Origin: Hemileia vastatrix
Lineage: Eukaryota > Basidiomycota > Pucciniomycetes > Pucciniales > Zaghouaniaceae
Assembly (NCBI GenBank): GCA_030280995.1
Contig: JASXTE010000005.1
Span: forward strand, 30,134,001-30,198,000
Direction of reading: 5' to 3'
DNA length: 64,000 nt
Shown in pieces: positions 22,325 to 36,832 of this stretch (positions are counted from its first letter, which is position 1; every line of letters begins with the position of its first letter). The notes below the pieces were generated by a model that saw only the letters and a list, made by a program, of their open reading frames with translations, made no database searches and was not told the DNA's origin. A program made the translations under genes and the position numbers.

Positions 22325-23867
22325 TTGGAGAAAACCTCCAATTACCAAAAAAAACCTTTGGAAAAGGTTGGTAAACCTTCTGCCCCTGTTGGATCCAGAA
22401 AGTATGCAACAAACACTTGCTTCAAATGCAGCAAGCCTTGTCAGAAAGGCCATTTTTGTGACAAGAAGATTAATCTTGTTGAAAAGACAGAGAAACATGC
22501 TGATGACACAATAGCACTGAATAATACTTCAAGTGATTGTGCCAGAAATATTTCATATGAATCTCACCAAGAAATTTTAATGCTAGAAAAGGATATTCAT
22601 TATTTAAATAATATTAATATTGAGAATAATGATTTATCTACAATAGAGGATTCTGAGATCATAAAAAACCTTGAGAACAGCTCAATTATCATTGCCCCTC
22701 TCAAGGCACCAGTCTTGATCAATGCGAACAACAATGAGGTTTTCTTAGATACTAGAGCTGGAGGAAGTGTAGAATCTGAAAAAGAACTTGCTTTAGTTGA
22801 CCAAGATTATAAATCAAAACTTGTGCTAATCATTTCTGAGAATTGGAGAGGTTATGGATCAGTTTTGTCACCCATTGGTAAATACAAAGCCACAGTACTT
22901 TTCAAATATAACCATGGTTTTGAAAGATATATATGTGATTTTTTTATCTTGAAAAATGATAACTTAAGCAGTTGGTTCATTGTGGTAAATGATATTTTAA
23001 CCAAATACTGCATAAAATTGGATCCATAAAACCAATGCCTCACAATGGGGATGAATGGGAAGAGAAAATTTAAGATTTCCTCCCAAAACATTATTAAAAC
23101 CAGGATTGAACACATGTCATTGTTTAGCTCAATATAAAGAAAGATATACAAAAGGAATGCCTGCCCTTGTGTCTGTAATTTACAATTCTTCTTTTGGAGA
23201 ACAACTTTCTGGTGAGGAAAAAGATTCTATCATCCAATCAATAAAAACTTTTCCTATGGCCTTTGCTCATGGTTCAAATGAATTGGGATTGGTAAAATAA
23301 TATATAAAACTTTCAATATCTTTCCCATTAACTGAAATGCCATCTAGTTTAAAGAAAAAGCCTTATCCAACTTCTCCCACAAAGAGAAAAGATATTGAAG
23401 ACAATATCTCTACTATTTTACTAATGAATATTAATGAAAAGTTAGTTAAAACACCTAAACATTGTGTTATCTTACCTATCCTAATTTCTTATGAGAAAGA
23501 TAAAGCCAGGTTATGTGGTGATTATAGAGCATTGAACACTAATACTGTTGATAAAATCTGTCCTTTACCAAGATTTAGCTTTATACATGCTACTCTACAA
23601 GGTGCTAAATATATTAGCTAATTGGATGGTAACAAGTGATATCATTAGGTACCTTTTGAGAAGAATTAACAGAATTTTCTGATGATTGCTACTCATATAG
23701 GTATTTATAGGTATATAAGGATGCCATTTGGCCCTAAAAATGCCCCTTCAGTTGATCAAAAAGTTATGGATAATAAGTTCCATCAAGAAATAATTGAAGG
23801 ATGAATAATGGTTTATATTTATGATATCATCATATTCTCAAAAACATTTGAGAAACATGTTACCACC
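22325..23867 (+). pseudogene. pol: copy 5 pol: zinc knuckle, protease, partial RT
   Basis: Frame 22325-23029 holds a zinc knuckle (CFKCSKPCQKGHFC, same C-x2-C-x7-H-x-C spacing as copy 1) and a protease whose catalytic triplet reads DTRAGG instead of DSGAGG, so Gly is replaced. Frames 23055-23300 and 23337-23621 give the pre-RT region and RT start (LCGDYRALNTNTVD). Then MPFGPKNAPS appears near 23720, and the palm motif reads VYIYDIII with the first Asp changed to Tyr. The text ends at 23867, where copy 4 inserted. It is inactive. Confidence 0.85.
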
Positions 23868-24819
23868 TGTCAGTTTATGCTAGTATATAAGTATGATTTA
23901 ATAGTAAATATTAATGGTCAAATTACTTATTAAGAAATGATTTAGTGATTAAACCGCAGGGGAAGACTAATAAACTAGTTATTATCAATTTAAACTCACA
24001 ATACTTAGATCTTATGCGTGCTAGTGGTGTAATAAAATAAAAAATATAGTTATAGCTTATATAAAGATAATATCAATTTATAAAGGCTTTATAATATACT
24101 TATATATAATAATAATTCTGTTGTAGTGTTTATTTGATTTTTAGTAAGTAAGTGAGGTCTAATAACCATCAAATTCCTCCCTTACTTATACCAAAATCCA
24201 CTGGAGTGCACAGACCTTCAATCCAGATGATTTCACTGCTATCCTCAGAGATTACAGCACTTTAAGGGCCTATCACCTCCCCATGGTTTCCACTCCAAGC
24301 AGTTTCAACACCCAGACCTCCAGTAAGGAGCCTACATCACAATTAATGATATCACAGACCCATACCATAAATAGAATAAACAGATCAAAGCGGATACCAT
24401 AAAGAAACAGGTAAAATAACTCATCCGAAGAGGATAAAATGAAACCCAAAGTATATAACAGAACCAAATTAACTGTCCAAGCTTACAATAACATCCCCAA
24501 GCATCCAAATTAACCCATTTATCATATCCTAACTCATTAATCTGTGAAAATCTATCTAAGCAAGCAGATTAAGTTGTCCAAACTGGATATATGCACCTAG
24601 AATAGGTGTATATGCTTGTGTAGGCGTTGTGAATCCACTAGATAAGTCCATATGACCTAAAATAAGCACTAAAATAAATTTTGTAGGCTATTAAAAGGTT
24701 AAAACCCACTCATAGACCTAAATATACATAATATAACTACATATTTCACTGAATATGAGGTTGATGTATATATATAAGCTTATTTATGTCTATAATTACT
24801 TAATATCACTTAGGATAAG
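23868..24819 (-). mobile_element. copy 4 3' LTR, left part
   Basis: It begins TGTCAGTTTATGC at 23868, inside copy 5 RT. It is homologous to the LTR at 24820-25995 but stops at ATAAG (24815-24819), where copy 3 is inserted. The missing 240 bp of this LTR are at 60685-60927, next to the copy 4 body. The two parts sum to about 1195 bp, close to the family LTR length. Confidence 0.9.
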
Positions 24820-25995
24820 TGTCAGTGTATCTAGTATATAATTATGATTTAATAGTATTTATTAATGGTCCTACTACTTATTAATAAATGATTTAGTTAT
24901 TAAACCTCAGAGGAAGACAAATAAAATAGTGATACTGAAATTAAACTCACAATACTTGGATTTAAATGCGTGCTAATGGGGAAAAATAGATAAATAGAAT
25001 ATAGTTATACCTTATATAATGATAATATCAATTTATAAAGGCTTTATAATATATTTATAAATGATAATAATTGTTTTATAATGTCTATTTGAATTGTAGT
25101 AAGTAATTGATGTCTAAAACTGCCAAAATCCTCCCTTACTTATACCAAAATCCATTGGAGTGCACAGACCTTCAATCCAGATGATGTCACTGCTATCCCC
25201 GGAAATTACAGCACTGTGAGGGCTCATAACCTTCCCATGGTGTCTAATTCAAGCAGATTCAACATTCGGACCTCCAGTAAGGACCCTCCATCACAATTAA
25301 TGAGAACACATACCCATACCATAAATAGAATATCAAGATAAAAGCGGATACCATAAAGAAACAGGTAAATTAACTCATCCAAAGAGATAATAATGAAAAT
25401 CAAAGCATATAAAGGAAACAAATGAAATTTCCAAGTCCCCAATATAATCTCCAAGCATCCATATTAACCCAGAATGACCTTTCAACCTATAAATCTGTGA
25501 ATATCCATCCAAGGAAGCAGATTAAGTTGTCCAAACCAAGTGTATGCGCCTGAAATAGATTTATATGCTTCTGTAGGCATTGTGAGTCCACTGGATACAT
25601 CCATATGACCTAAAATAAGCAGAAAATATAGTTTATAGGCTATTAAGAGGCTAAAACCCACTTATAGACCTAAATATACATAATATGCTGCATATTTCAT
25701 TGAATATGAGATTTATGTAAACATATAAGCTTATGTATGTCAGTAATAACTTAATATCTATCACTTAAGATAATTATATTGTGACTCCATTAACACCTTA
25801 ATAAGTATTATTAGGCTATGGATAAGCTTTTTAAACTACTATAATTAATATAAAAGAATAATAACTATATATATATGTAATATAAACATATATATTATTG
25901 TTTTAACCTTATTTTAAGTTAAAAGCTTAATGTAATTAAGGTTATCTTATTTTAAGTATAAGAAATACTCAGTCCTAGGGATATCTAGGCTGACA
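24820..25995 (-). mobile_element. copy 3 3' LTR
   Basis: 1176 bp. Its plus-strand ends are TGTCAGTG and GGCTGACA, giving the TG...CA ends in element orientation. It is preceded by target duplication ATAAG (24815-24819), which recurs at 60680-60684 after the other LTR. The adjoining internal sequence (25996 onward, CTCCCAAACCC on plus) reads GGGTTTGGGAG just before the LTR on the minus strand, a plausible polypurine tract. Confidence 0.93.
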
Positions 25996-26108
25996 CTCCC
26001 AAACCCAAAAAAAACAATAAAAAAATTTTTAAGACATTTTAATTAAAAGTAAGGAGTGAATAGAATTTTTTTTTAATTTTCTATGATACATATGCTGAAT
26101 AAACAGGA

Positions 26109-29100
26109 TTATTTTGATTTAATTTTCTTCAAGAGATTTTTAAGATCAGAGATTTCATTTTCTGGAATCCACTGGTCATAATCACTTGATTTATTTTTAA
26201 ATCTTAATAGATACTCAACTCCATTTTCTTTAGTAAGGTGTCTCCTTTTAAGTATTATTTCAATTTCTGCCTTTTCACTTATTTCTTTGGGTCTCTGTTT
26301 ATGCCTTCCTGATCTTTTTGGAAATAGAGCAGTATCATTAGAATGGTATGGATTTATAAGAGAAATAGGAAAAACTGGATGTTTTTTATCATATAATGCA
26401 TATAGAATTACCTCAACAGCATTGTTACCAACCATCTTTTTAGCTTAAAATGGTCCAATGAATGGATCCTTCAATTTAAAATTACCATTTAAATTTAAAT
26501 GTGGTGTAGAAAAAAGGACTTAAATACCCTCTATGAACATTTGTTCTTTATGGGCTTTATCCCATCTTTTCTTCTCATACTGAAATGCCTTATTTATAAA
26601 TTCTTGAGCATGCTTTCTGCAAAATTCTTGCATGTGAAGAAAAGATTTTTTACCTGGATGGATATTCAATCTAGGTAATTTATTAAGAGTATTAGCAGGG
26701 GTATTAGGTACATAACCCACCATAACTCAAATGGCTTTTTCCCTGTGACAGAATTTACTGTACTATTGTATGCATATTCTAAACCTGGGATAAGGGTTAC
26801 AAAATAATGAGTCAATTTGTCATTGTCTTTAAATTCAAGACCAAAAAGCACAATATCTTCTTCTCATATCTTCTATATTTTGTATCATTCCTTCTGCTAG
26901 CCCATCAGTTTGTGGATGGTGTGCTGTAGAAAGTTTTGATTGAAACCCTGAAACATCCATAATAGATTTCCAGAACTCAGAAGTAAATTTAGGATCTCTG
27001 TCAGAAACTATTGCTTTGGGGAAACCAGCTATATTTAACATTTGTGTTCACCGTAAAAAAGTTAAGTCCTTTGAAGAAACCTCTTCGTGGGCAGGAATAA
27101 ATTAACACATCTTTGTAAATCTATCTACAATTACACAGAAGGAGTTATAACTCTTATGCCCTGCTATTGGCAAACCTGTTACAAAGTCCATGTTAATAAT
27201 TTCCCACAGAGATTTTGGTTGCTCAATTTTTTGTAATAAACCAGCTCCTTTTCCTGTTAATCTTTTAGATTTTTGACAAGAATCACATGTTTCAACATAT
27301 TTTTGAAGATCCTCAGACATGTTAATCCACCAAGCTGTGTTTTTACTTTGTTTAATGTTTTATGGTAGTCAAAATGACCTGCTAATATATCATCATGACA
27401 TATACTTAACATTAACTCCTTCATTGAAGGGTAAATTACAATTAAATTACTTAATGTTTTTCTGTAATATATAAAACCATCCTCAATGGAAAAATTTCCT
27501 TTTTCTAATGCTTCTTTATACTTATTTGGTAATGTTTTTATTAAAAAATTCATTGAAGCATTAGATGGATCATTTATGATTGTGGTGAGTTTACTCAAGT
27601 CAGGATCTGAACCATACATATCAAGAATTGATTGCATAAATTCATCCTCAAGATCTACAATATAAATTCCATAAATGTTAATAATCTCTGATTCAGGAAC
27701 ATAAGCAGGATTATCATCATTATTAGTCAGATGTACTCTAGATAACAAATCTACATTAGATTGTAATTTTCCTGTCTATGTGTAATAGTTCTCCATCTTC
27801 TGTATTCCTGTACAGCTAATTGCCATCAAAACATATGTCTATTAGGAGTTTTCATGTTTAAGAGTGACTTAACTGCACTACAGTCAGTTATTAACTCAAA
27901 TTTTTGGTCTTCCAGGTAATAATGTAGCTTCTCAATAGCCCATACTACTGCCAAAAATTCAAGTTGATTAGCACCATATTTCAATTCACTACTCCTTAGA
28001 TTACGAGAAATATAGAAATTTACCACTTCTGACATTTTTCCTTCAATAAGTTGTTTTTGATGCAAAGCAGAAGCCAGACCAATAAAACTTGCATCTGTAT
28101 ATAACACAAAAGGCATTTGGAAATCTGCTAATCCCAAGAAAGGACCTGTCTTTAGACATTATTTTAACTTATCAAAAGCCTGTTGTCATTCATTATTCCA
28201 GATGAAAGCTTCTCATTTCTTTATCAGTGTTGTCAATGGTGTAGAAATTAATTGATAGTTTTTTAAATATTGTCTATACTAACCACACATACCATGAAAA
28301 TATTGTACATCCTTTACATTATGAGGAATGCCAATATTCTTTATTGTAGCCACCTTATTTTGTTCTACACATATTTGTAAGCCAGATACAATATGAACAA
28401 GCACTTTTAAAGATTCAAACCCAAGTTTACATTTTTTCAATGCAAGGGTCATTTTTATTTCATCCATTTTCTGAAATACCTTATTTAAATGGATTAAGTG
28501 TTCATCATATGTCTTAGAGAACACTATGATGTCATCAATGTATACCATTAACCATCCTTCAATCATTTCATTATGAAATGTTATATCCATTAACTTCTGA
28601 AATACTGAGGGAGCATTTTTTGGTCCAAATAGCATCCTGACATATTTATAAATTCCCATGTGTGTTGTTATCAATATAAAGTTCTGTGAATTCTTTTCAA
28701 CAGGAATTTGATGGTACCCTTTATTTCCATCTAAGCAATATATATACTTAGCCTCTCTAAGGGTAGAATGTATTGAGTCAATCCTTGGCAAGGGATAAAT
28801 ATCATCTACTGTAAATGTATTTTATGCTCTTCAATCACCGCACAGTCTTGATTTATTTTTCTCATAAGAAATTAGCACTGGTTATATTACACAATACTTT
28901 GGTTTGTTTTCAACCTTCTCAAGAATTTTCATTGTTAATAACATCTTAATATTATCCTCTATGTCTTTCCTCTTCATTGGTGAAGCAGAGTATGGTTTCT
29001 TTTTAAGACCAGCAGGAATTATATCCATATCACAGGTTAAACTAATTTTATCTCATGATATTTTACAAGGCCCAGCTCAATGGTTCCATGTGCAAAAGCC

Positions 29101-30020
29101 ATTTGAAATGCTTTAATTAAGTCCAAAATATTGTTTTTCTCAGCTTCACTAATCTGAGTGCCAAAAGATGCTTTAGAAATTTCTGTTTCCAGAAGTTCCA
29201 TCTCCTTGGATTCTCTTCCTTTTCATGAAATATTTGTTACTGACTCGATGTATAAGACTGTTTTAAAAGAATTTATTTTAAATTTATTTTTACCATTCAC
29301 GCCAATTGTAAAATTGTTATTAGCAGGGTCTAATTTCACACCAAACTTAGTCATTTCCAATGATAACTAGTTACTACAGTTAGTATTGTTCATTACTACA
29401 AATTCACAAGTTACTCTTACATAAACATGTTGATTTTTAAAGAAAACAGCACCTTTGTATCTACCAATGGGGTGTAGTACTGATCTGAAACCTCTCCAAT
29501 TATTACTTTGAAAGGGTTCAAGCTTTGACTTATCTTCACTATCAATTTTCTTTAATGTATTTGTTGAAACAACAGAACCAGCAGCTCCTGTGTCCAATAC
29601 TATGTTAACATTTTTACCAGAAATGATAGCTGGAACTATGATAGGTGTCATTCTAAAGTCATCAGCATGTATATCTTTAATGATTTTAGAATCCTCAAAA
29701 TTCAATAAAGATTCATTTGAGTCCATATTAAATATGGGATTTTCAAAGATGGACAAATCATCTTTCAACATACAGACTTCATTTTCATCACTATATGATA
29801 TATTGCTGTCATTATCACTTGATTCTTTACTTTTTAATTATCAGTTTCAGATTCATGTTGATTTTCAACAATATTTATATTCTTCTCACATTTTTGACCT
29901 TTAAACCAAAGTTTGTTACACTGATAACAAGTATTTGTCTTATAACTTTTTCGTACTACAGGTGCAGTAGGTTTTTTCTGCTTCTCCTGAAGTTTTTTTG
30001 AATTCTGACTTTTAACAGGT
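26109..30020 (-). pseudogene. pol: copy 3 pol: knuckle, protease, RT, RNase H, integrase, chromodomain
   Basis: From 5' to 3' on minus: a zinc knuckle near 29880-29960 in which the His is Gln (KGQKC), and a protease with VLDTGAAGSVVS (29367-29771). RT 28279-28791 keeps the YIDDIIVFS box. RNase H (27826-28137, TDASFIGLASAL) and the integrase HHCC region follow, with HDDILAGHFDYH then CDSCQKSK after a frame break. The integrase core (27102-27320 and 26835-27041) has NMDFVTGLP and STAHHPQTDGLAE. The C-terminal chromodomain-like segment is at 26109-26435 (EIILKRRHLTKENGVEYLL, then DYDQWIPENEI). The chromodomain places this family in the chromovirus branch, which targets heterochromatin. Many frame breaks. 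Confidence 0.9.
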
Positions 30021-31995
30021 TCAATATTTTTTTATTAGTGGAATACATTGCTTCATACTATTGTTTTAGAAATATTTCATTGAAAATATTAATAAAGTCA
30101 GAATATTCAGTAACATTAATTGTTCTAGCTACAACAATGTCTCTGTCAGATATAGGTAATTTATATATTATCTTATCTTTCCAAAAGTTAAAATCCATGT
30201 TAGGCTCAATGGCTTTTAATATTTTATTTAAATTCATTAAAAATACCACAGGTTTGTCACCATTCAACAGATTGTCCCTAGTATTCTCATTAAGTCTCTG
30301 CTGAGTAAGCCTGAATTTAGAACCTCCAAATTTTTTTTCAATAAGTTGTTTCCATTCAGCCCAAGAGTAATCTACCCTCACTCAATACAGCTTCAAACCA
30401 TAATAAAGCAACATCCTTAAATAAAGAAATTAATTTTGATGTTATTTCTTCATCTGGTAACTTATATGAGAATTTCAAATTGTCAATTCTTTGAATAAAA
30501 TGTTGCCAATCAGAGCTGGCTTCCCCATCATAAGTTGGGTACTGATCTATCTTAGGCCAGTTTTACTGATTGGATTTTATTTCACTAATCATAGGTAAAT
30601 TCAAAAACTTATTTACTCTTGATAAATGGTCTTGTATTTCCTCCTGTATGGATTTGTGACTTCCATTTTCTAATTTAACACTACCACCAGATGGTTTTAG
30701 TTGTGGTGTTATAGGGAAGGAATGAGATTCACTTTTGCCAATGAAAGGATTATTATTATACTGAGTATACTTATGATTATCCTGGTTCATTAGTAGATTG
30801 GAAGTTTCAATCTCAACTTCTGTCAATATTTGTAGCAGCTCAGAGAAACTTTTATTTGTCTGGGCAAAAGATAAATTAGTTCTTGATTCAGTTTTCAACA
30901 AGTGTCCTTCATACAATTTACCAACTCACAATTTTTTTTTGAAAGTTCACTATATTTATTAATCAATGAATCATATTTAAGAGTTAGAGACAAATTTTCA
31001 TTCTCTAATTCTTTATTAGGTGTTTCTAGTTGAGAAATGTTCAGTGTTAAGGATGAAATTGTATCACTTGTGAGATTAACTGTCTGTTCCTCACAATCAG
31101 TCATTTTATTCCATAATGCTGAAACAATTCTATGGACAGTTGGATTATTGTTAAATACTCCATGTCTTCTTTCTCAATTCTCTCACCCTGTTGTGAACTT
31201 CTCGTCTAACTAATAAGTGGTGGCAACTGAGGATTAACTGTATTATAAATAGTACTGTTATTATTGAAAAAAGACAAGTCAGTTGTATCTACATTAAAAC
31301 CTAATTTTCTTAAGTCTTCCTCTATTTTCTGAACAGATTTAACATCAATAATATAACCTATATTATAATTATCAGTATTGTGTTCAATCTGAGAGGGTAA
31401 TCTACTTACCACAGGATTTGTGTGAGCCCTGATTTTTTGCGACTTTGTTTTCCCTTTTAGGGGTGAACTGAGGAAGTATGATGAGGAGGTGGATCCTTGT
31501 TGCAGTTGTGACTGGACCATTGATGATGGAACCAATCCCACTTCCATTTGTCTACCAGTATTTTCTAATGGGAGTGATGTGACCCTCCTGGGGTAGGGTG
31601 TTGCTGACTTGGATGGCCTCCCTTTAGTTCTTCCACTTATTGGTTCATCTGCTGGAATCCTACCTCGCAATTGTTCTGCAATGGCTCTACCTCCTTGAGC
31701 ATGAGAGACTTTGACTCCTCCAACTTCAGGACCTGTTTTGCAAGATGGGATAGTTGATCCTGAAGTGGAAGAGAGGTCTTTTTTATGGTAATCTTTTTGA
31801 AGAGGGCGTCTTTTTCCTCTATACTCATTTTCTCTGGCTGGGGGTATAACTGACCCTACATGGTTATGTCCTGGAGCAATGTTTTTATTAGATTTAGACC
31901 TGGTATTATAAGCAGGATTTTCACTTACATTGTCCTAAGGAGCACTCATATTGATAAGAATAACAATATATCACGTCTACAGAAAGGAAAACCTG
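30021..31995 (-). pseudogene. gag: copy 3 gag (broken)
   Basis: Open pieces at 31637-31828, 31206-31670, 30895-31104 (coiled coil), 30563-30916 and 30058-30381 (VDYSWAEWKQLIEKKFGGSK, matching copy 1 WNDWKSLIENQFGGSK). The order matches copy 1 gag. Stops and frame shifts separate all pieces. A long N-terminal region (31200-31800) is rich in Ser, Pro and Arg and is absent or different in copy 1. Confidence 0.78.
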
Positions 31996-32459
31996 TTAGA
32001 ATTATTAGATTAAAAGTATTAGCAATGATGTTACTAATAAAAAAGCACTGGAGCTTACCCTGAATTTAAATCTTTAATTATTTTATTAAAATGTAAGAAA
32101 AATTCAAAAAAATCTGTTAAAAATAAAACAATAAGTTTAACTGGACCTTTATAAAAATGAATTATTAGCTTATTAAGCTTTAAATAAATACCAATTTTAA
32201 TTGAGTGTTATATTGGTGACCAAATACCAAGTGAAACTGGATTTATATTGGGTACAGTTACTACTGTAAATACCTAATTTTTATTATAAAATATTAGTAC
32301 AATTATTATTCGGGTTCTTTTCCGCAATCACTGAGTTAAGATGACCCACTAATGTGAAGCAGACCCAAATATTAGGATTTTTTGAGATATACTAAAGTAA
32401 AAATCACATCCTAAGGCTTATACTAAAAAATAAACAATAATCAGGGAAAGACCCTCAAT
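31996..32459 (-). other. copy 3 leader, no gene
   Basis: Untranslated region between the 5' LTR end at 32460 and gag. The first bases after the LTR in element orientation are ATTGAGGGTCTTTCCC. I could not assign a primer-binding tRNA. Confidence 0.5.
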
Positions 32460-33147
32460 TGTCAGTGTATCTAGTATATAAGTATGATTTAATAGTATTT
32501 ATTAATGGTTCTACAACTTATTAATAAAAAATTTAGTGATTAAACCTCAGGGGAAGACTAATAAAAGAGTTATACTCAAATAAAATTCACAATAATTGGA
32601 TTTAAATGCATGCTAGTGGTGGAAAATAGATAAATAGAGTATAGTTATAGCTTATATAATGATAATATCAATTTATAAAGGCTTTATAATATATTTCTAA
32701 ATGATAATAATTGTTTTTTAATGTCTATTTGAATTGTAGTAAGTAAGTGATTTCTAATAACCGCCAAAATCCTCCCTTTCTTATACCAAAATCCACTGGA
32801 GTGCACAGACCTTCAATCCAGATGATGTCACTGCCATCCCTGGCAGTTACAGAGCTGTGAGGGCCCATCACCTCCACATGGCGTCCACTTCAAGCAGATT
32901 CAACACCCAGACCTCCAGTAAGGACCCTCCATCACAATTAATAATAACACAGACCCATACCATAAATAGAAAATCCAGATAAAAGTGGATACCATAAAGA
33001 AACAGGTAAAATAACTCATCCAAAGAAGATATAATGAAATCCAAAGCATATAAAGGAAACAAATGAAATTTCCAAGCCCCCAACAACATCCCCAAGCATC
33101 CATATTAACCCAGAAATGACCTCCCAACCTGTAAATCTATGAATATC
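32460..33147 (-). mobile_element. copy 3 5' LTR, left part
   Basis: It starts TGTCAGTG at 32460 and aligns with 24820-25500. It ends at GAATATC (33141-33147), where the 27-kb element begins. The intact LTR at 25495 reads GAATATCCATCCAAGG, and this LTR resumes with CATCCAAGG at 60190. Confidence 0.95.
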
Positions 33148-33187
33148 CACCACAGAAAAAATGGGGGGGTATTGCTAGCAATACCCC
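33148..33187 (+). repeat. left terminal inverted repeat of the 27-kb element
   Basis: It starts CACCACAGAAAAAATGG and continues with a G7 run. It ends in a perfect 22-bp palindrome centred on GCTAGC (core GGTATTGCTAGCAATACC). Confidence 0.95.
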
Positions 33188-35092
33188 TTGCTTGAGCTCC
33201 GTTGAGCCACAAATCTATGCTTGAATTATGCACACATCATCACCATGTAGGAAATTGTTTGGCCTTACATTTAGTCAGAGATTTGTCACAGATTGAGCTC
33301 AAGATGAACCTACATTGATCACCGTTTGATCTTGTAAAATCCTAATTTGATCATCAGTTAAGCTCCCTTTGATCTCACTTTGATCTAACATAAGCTTTTG
33401 CATATCCAATATGTCAACTATTCACTTTCAAAAAGATTCATAATGAATTTCACATGGAATATTAGAAACGAAACCAGTAATTTTGAGTAAATGTCTCATC
33501 AAAATGATTAATCTACAACAAAATACCATCAAAATTCAATCTGATTACTGAAAACTTTTGTTAAAATGACTAATAGATATTTAAATTGGAAAATAATATT
33601 CCATTTCTCAATTTCAAATTCAAAATATAAATCCTCGTTTGAAATGTGAATTTTGTAGATTCCTTGCCTTCCTATATTATGAGTAATATTTGAGGTATTT
33701 TACACCTTTGTAAATATGGTGTTGTGCTCCTAGAAATTATCTCTGTTTCAATTCAACTTTATTGAAGCTTGAGTCCAGAATGATAAATATTTTATAACTA
33801 TTTTGAGAAAAAAGTCACTAGTAATGAATTTAGCCTTTTATCTGTCCTTTATTAAACCTCACTTAATCCTACTTAAATCCAAATTGACCCACAAAAACCT
33901 TATTTGGGATATTTTTTAGCCCAGGATGATTCAAGATTGGAGCAAAAAATTATTTTAAATATCCAATATGCCTATTGATTAAATTTCTTCAAGCTTACTT
34001 TAAATTCACATTAACATTAACTTTCACAGGAAATATTAAACACAAATCTTGAAAATATAGTATTTAAAATCATAATAAATATAATATAATATGCTTACAA
34101 CAAAATTTTCTTCCTGGATTAATTGAAACGAAAAATTGTTCATTTGTGAAAATAGAAAAAATACTATCCATCCTGAATTTAGAATTCATTTTTAAAAATT
34201 TAATGCCCCCTCACTTTCAAGTTTATCATGTATTTCGAAAATTATATTTTTAATAATTTTGTGAATAGTGCACCTGAGATATAAACTTGGGGATATCAAA
34301 AACTAAAACATCAGCAAATTGAAATGTTTTTTATTGTTATGAATGGAAATAATGATTGAAAAACACCATTAGAGCAAGTTTGATTTTGAATAATAGGCAT
34401 ACTTTCTCATGTAAATTTCAATAAAAATAATTTTTATTCTTACTTAAGTTGCGGTGGATACATTTGAGCTCAAAAAGAATTAAAATTGATAAAATAAGAC
34501 TTCTATAGTTCATATTCAAAAATGAAATCACCCTTCATTATCTACCTGTAAACTATTTTAAATTGAATAATTTCAAAGTCAGTATATACTGATGTTATTT
34601 TTTCTTCTAAAAAATTTATTATATAGATTAATAGTCATAAACAGTTGACATAGATGTTAAATTTATATAAGCAATCTTTAATTCATAAAATGATAAAACT
34701 ATCTTTTATGTAAAAAGTGATGAAGGAAAAAAATATTATTAAATTTTTGATGCACTATCAATAAAATTGAAGATAGAGCATATCAAAAGTTTAAACTTAA
34801 TTTCAATTTTGATATCATCATTTTATTTTATTTTACTTGAGTAGAAAACAGATTTTAAATCTCAATATAATTTTAAATCCCATTAGTTTGTAGATTTCAA
34901 CATTTGAAACTATGAAATAAATATTTATGAAAGAATTTTACAATATTTGCCCTTCTAAAAACTCATAAATCCAACTTCAAATCTTCTAACCTTCACAAGT
35001 AACCACAATGCATTCTGAAAATACTCTATATTTAAATAATTAAAGGTAAATAAAATTATGTTTTTATTCTTTATTTCAATTTTTGATAAATA

Positions 35093-35123
<31 letters not shown>

Positions 35124-36832
35124 ATTTCTTAAAAAGTCTAAGAGGGAACTTAATAGTGGTTTTGGCATTAGATATATAGATTCAACTTTCAAAAAATTTG
35201 TTTGGAATAAATTACAAAGACAAAAAGGATATATTTTGATGAAAGAATACTGATTTAGGTTCTCTTAAAATATTATTAACCATTTTTATGGAATATTAAT
35301 CCATGGTTATCATTCTTTATGATATTATCATAGAATTTTTTCCTTTTTTAATATAATGATTTTCTATTGTGTGGTATGTAGGCTAAGATAAGTTTAAAAG
35401 ATTTATTGAAGATATATATACCAGAAACAGTATAATCTGTAGATTTATAACTATAACTTACTTTTCTGATGTTTTACATCATTGATAAGTAGCTCATGCA
35501 TTACACAAGTAAATAATTATAGTCTCTGGAAATAATTCCTTGTGAATTTCAATTTTTTTGTTATTCTTAAAATCATTACTCAAATAAACTAAAATTTCTT
35601 CAAATATTGATTGAAAGAAGGAGTTACAAAATCTTATTTTGTAGTTATAAAAGTTTGAGTTATTTTTCATATTATCAAGTATAATGAACATTTGTAAATT
35701 TTAACTTGAAAACTAGTGATCATAGCAAAGTAATACTGGAAGAATCAGATAAAAAGGGTGGAATAAAGTCATAGCACAACAGGAAATGATACAAAATTGT
35801 TGATTTTTATCTCATAAAATTCAACTTATTTTTAACATATTTTACCACCTTTAGATAATGTTTAGTGGATTTTAACATTATTATAACAAGCAAACTTAAC
35901 AATGTTTTGATTTTTTTAACAAAAATAAATATTGTTAGATCATTTTTTTAAAAAATATGACTTATTTTTATGCTTTATCTACAATAGTTAGTAGTTTTTT
36001 TTTGCAGAAATTACTTGTTTTGATATTCTATTTTTGAATTTTTTAAGAGACTTCATTGCATTAAAGTTTTGTAATAATTTTTCATTAAAGCATCATATTT
36101 TAAATCTAGAGAATTGGTTTTGAAATAATATATATTTTCATGTTAATTGACTCATTATTTTTGGATTGATAAATTATGTTAAAATTGGGATTGCTTATTT
36201 CTAGTGAGTGTACATCATAGTTTGTTTTCAAATCAAAGATTAATAAATGGTGAAATTTGGTAAAACTCTAAATATCTTTTAAACCTTTTTGATTTAAATA
36301 ATGTTTAATGTTATGTAATCATTCTATAAGTAGAACACAGTTAAAATCTGATAATGGTACATTGCTTTCAATTTCTAATACTAAAATTCTATTCTACTTG
36401 AAACAATGTAAACTAAAGCTTGGTATCTCATAAGAAACTCACAATTTTCAAAAATCATATTTCCAACTTTTTAAACATGATACACATTAAAATATATTTT
36501 TAGAATAATTTCCTAATTAGTTTCAAATACTAGAAAATAATGACCTCAATTTATTTTAATACTTAAACCATTCTGATGAGTGAATTTCACAATCCTCTAA
36601 GTAACATATGGTTACCATTTATACACATATGCATGATTTCTCCTTTTGTTTAATTTTAGCTGAATCTAAAAAGTAAAATCACATGTTGAATATCATCTAT
36701 AGATAAACTTCTTATATTAGAAGCTAATATTTCATATGAGAAATTTGTTATTGAGTTTGGGAAACATTAATAAGTGTTGGGTATTATAATTGAGCCATTT
36801 ATTCAAGTAAATAAAAAAGGATGACGTTCTAA

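Larger units (their letters stand above)
19300..23867 (+). mobile_element. Ty3/gypsy retrotransposon copy 5, interrupted by copy 4
   Basis: Plus-strand leader, gag, zinc knuckle, protease and RT of the same family as copies 1, 3 and 4. Its RT text ends at 23867 in a degenerate version of FSKTYDEHLIHL, exactly where the LTR of copy 4 begins (TGTCAG at 23868). The rest of copy 5 must lie beyond the right window edge. It is the outermost layer of the nest and is full of stops. A 261-bp MITE sits in its gag. Confidence 0.88.
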
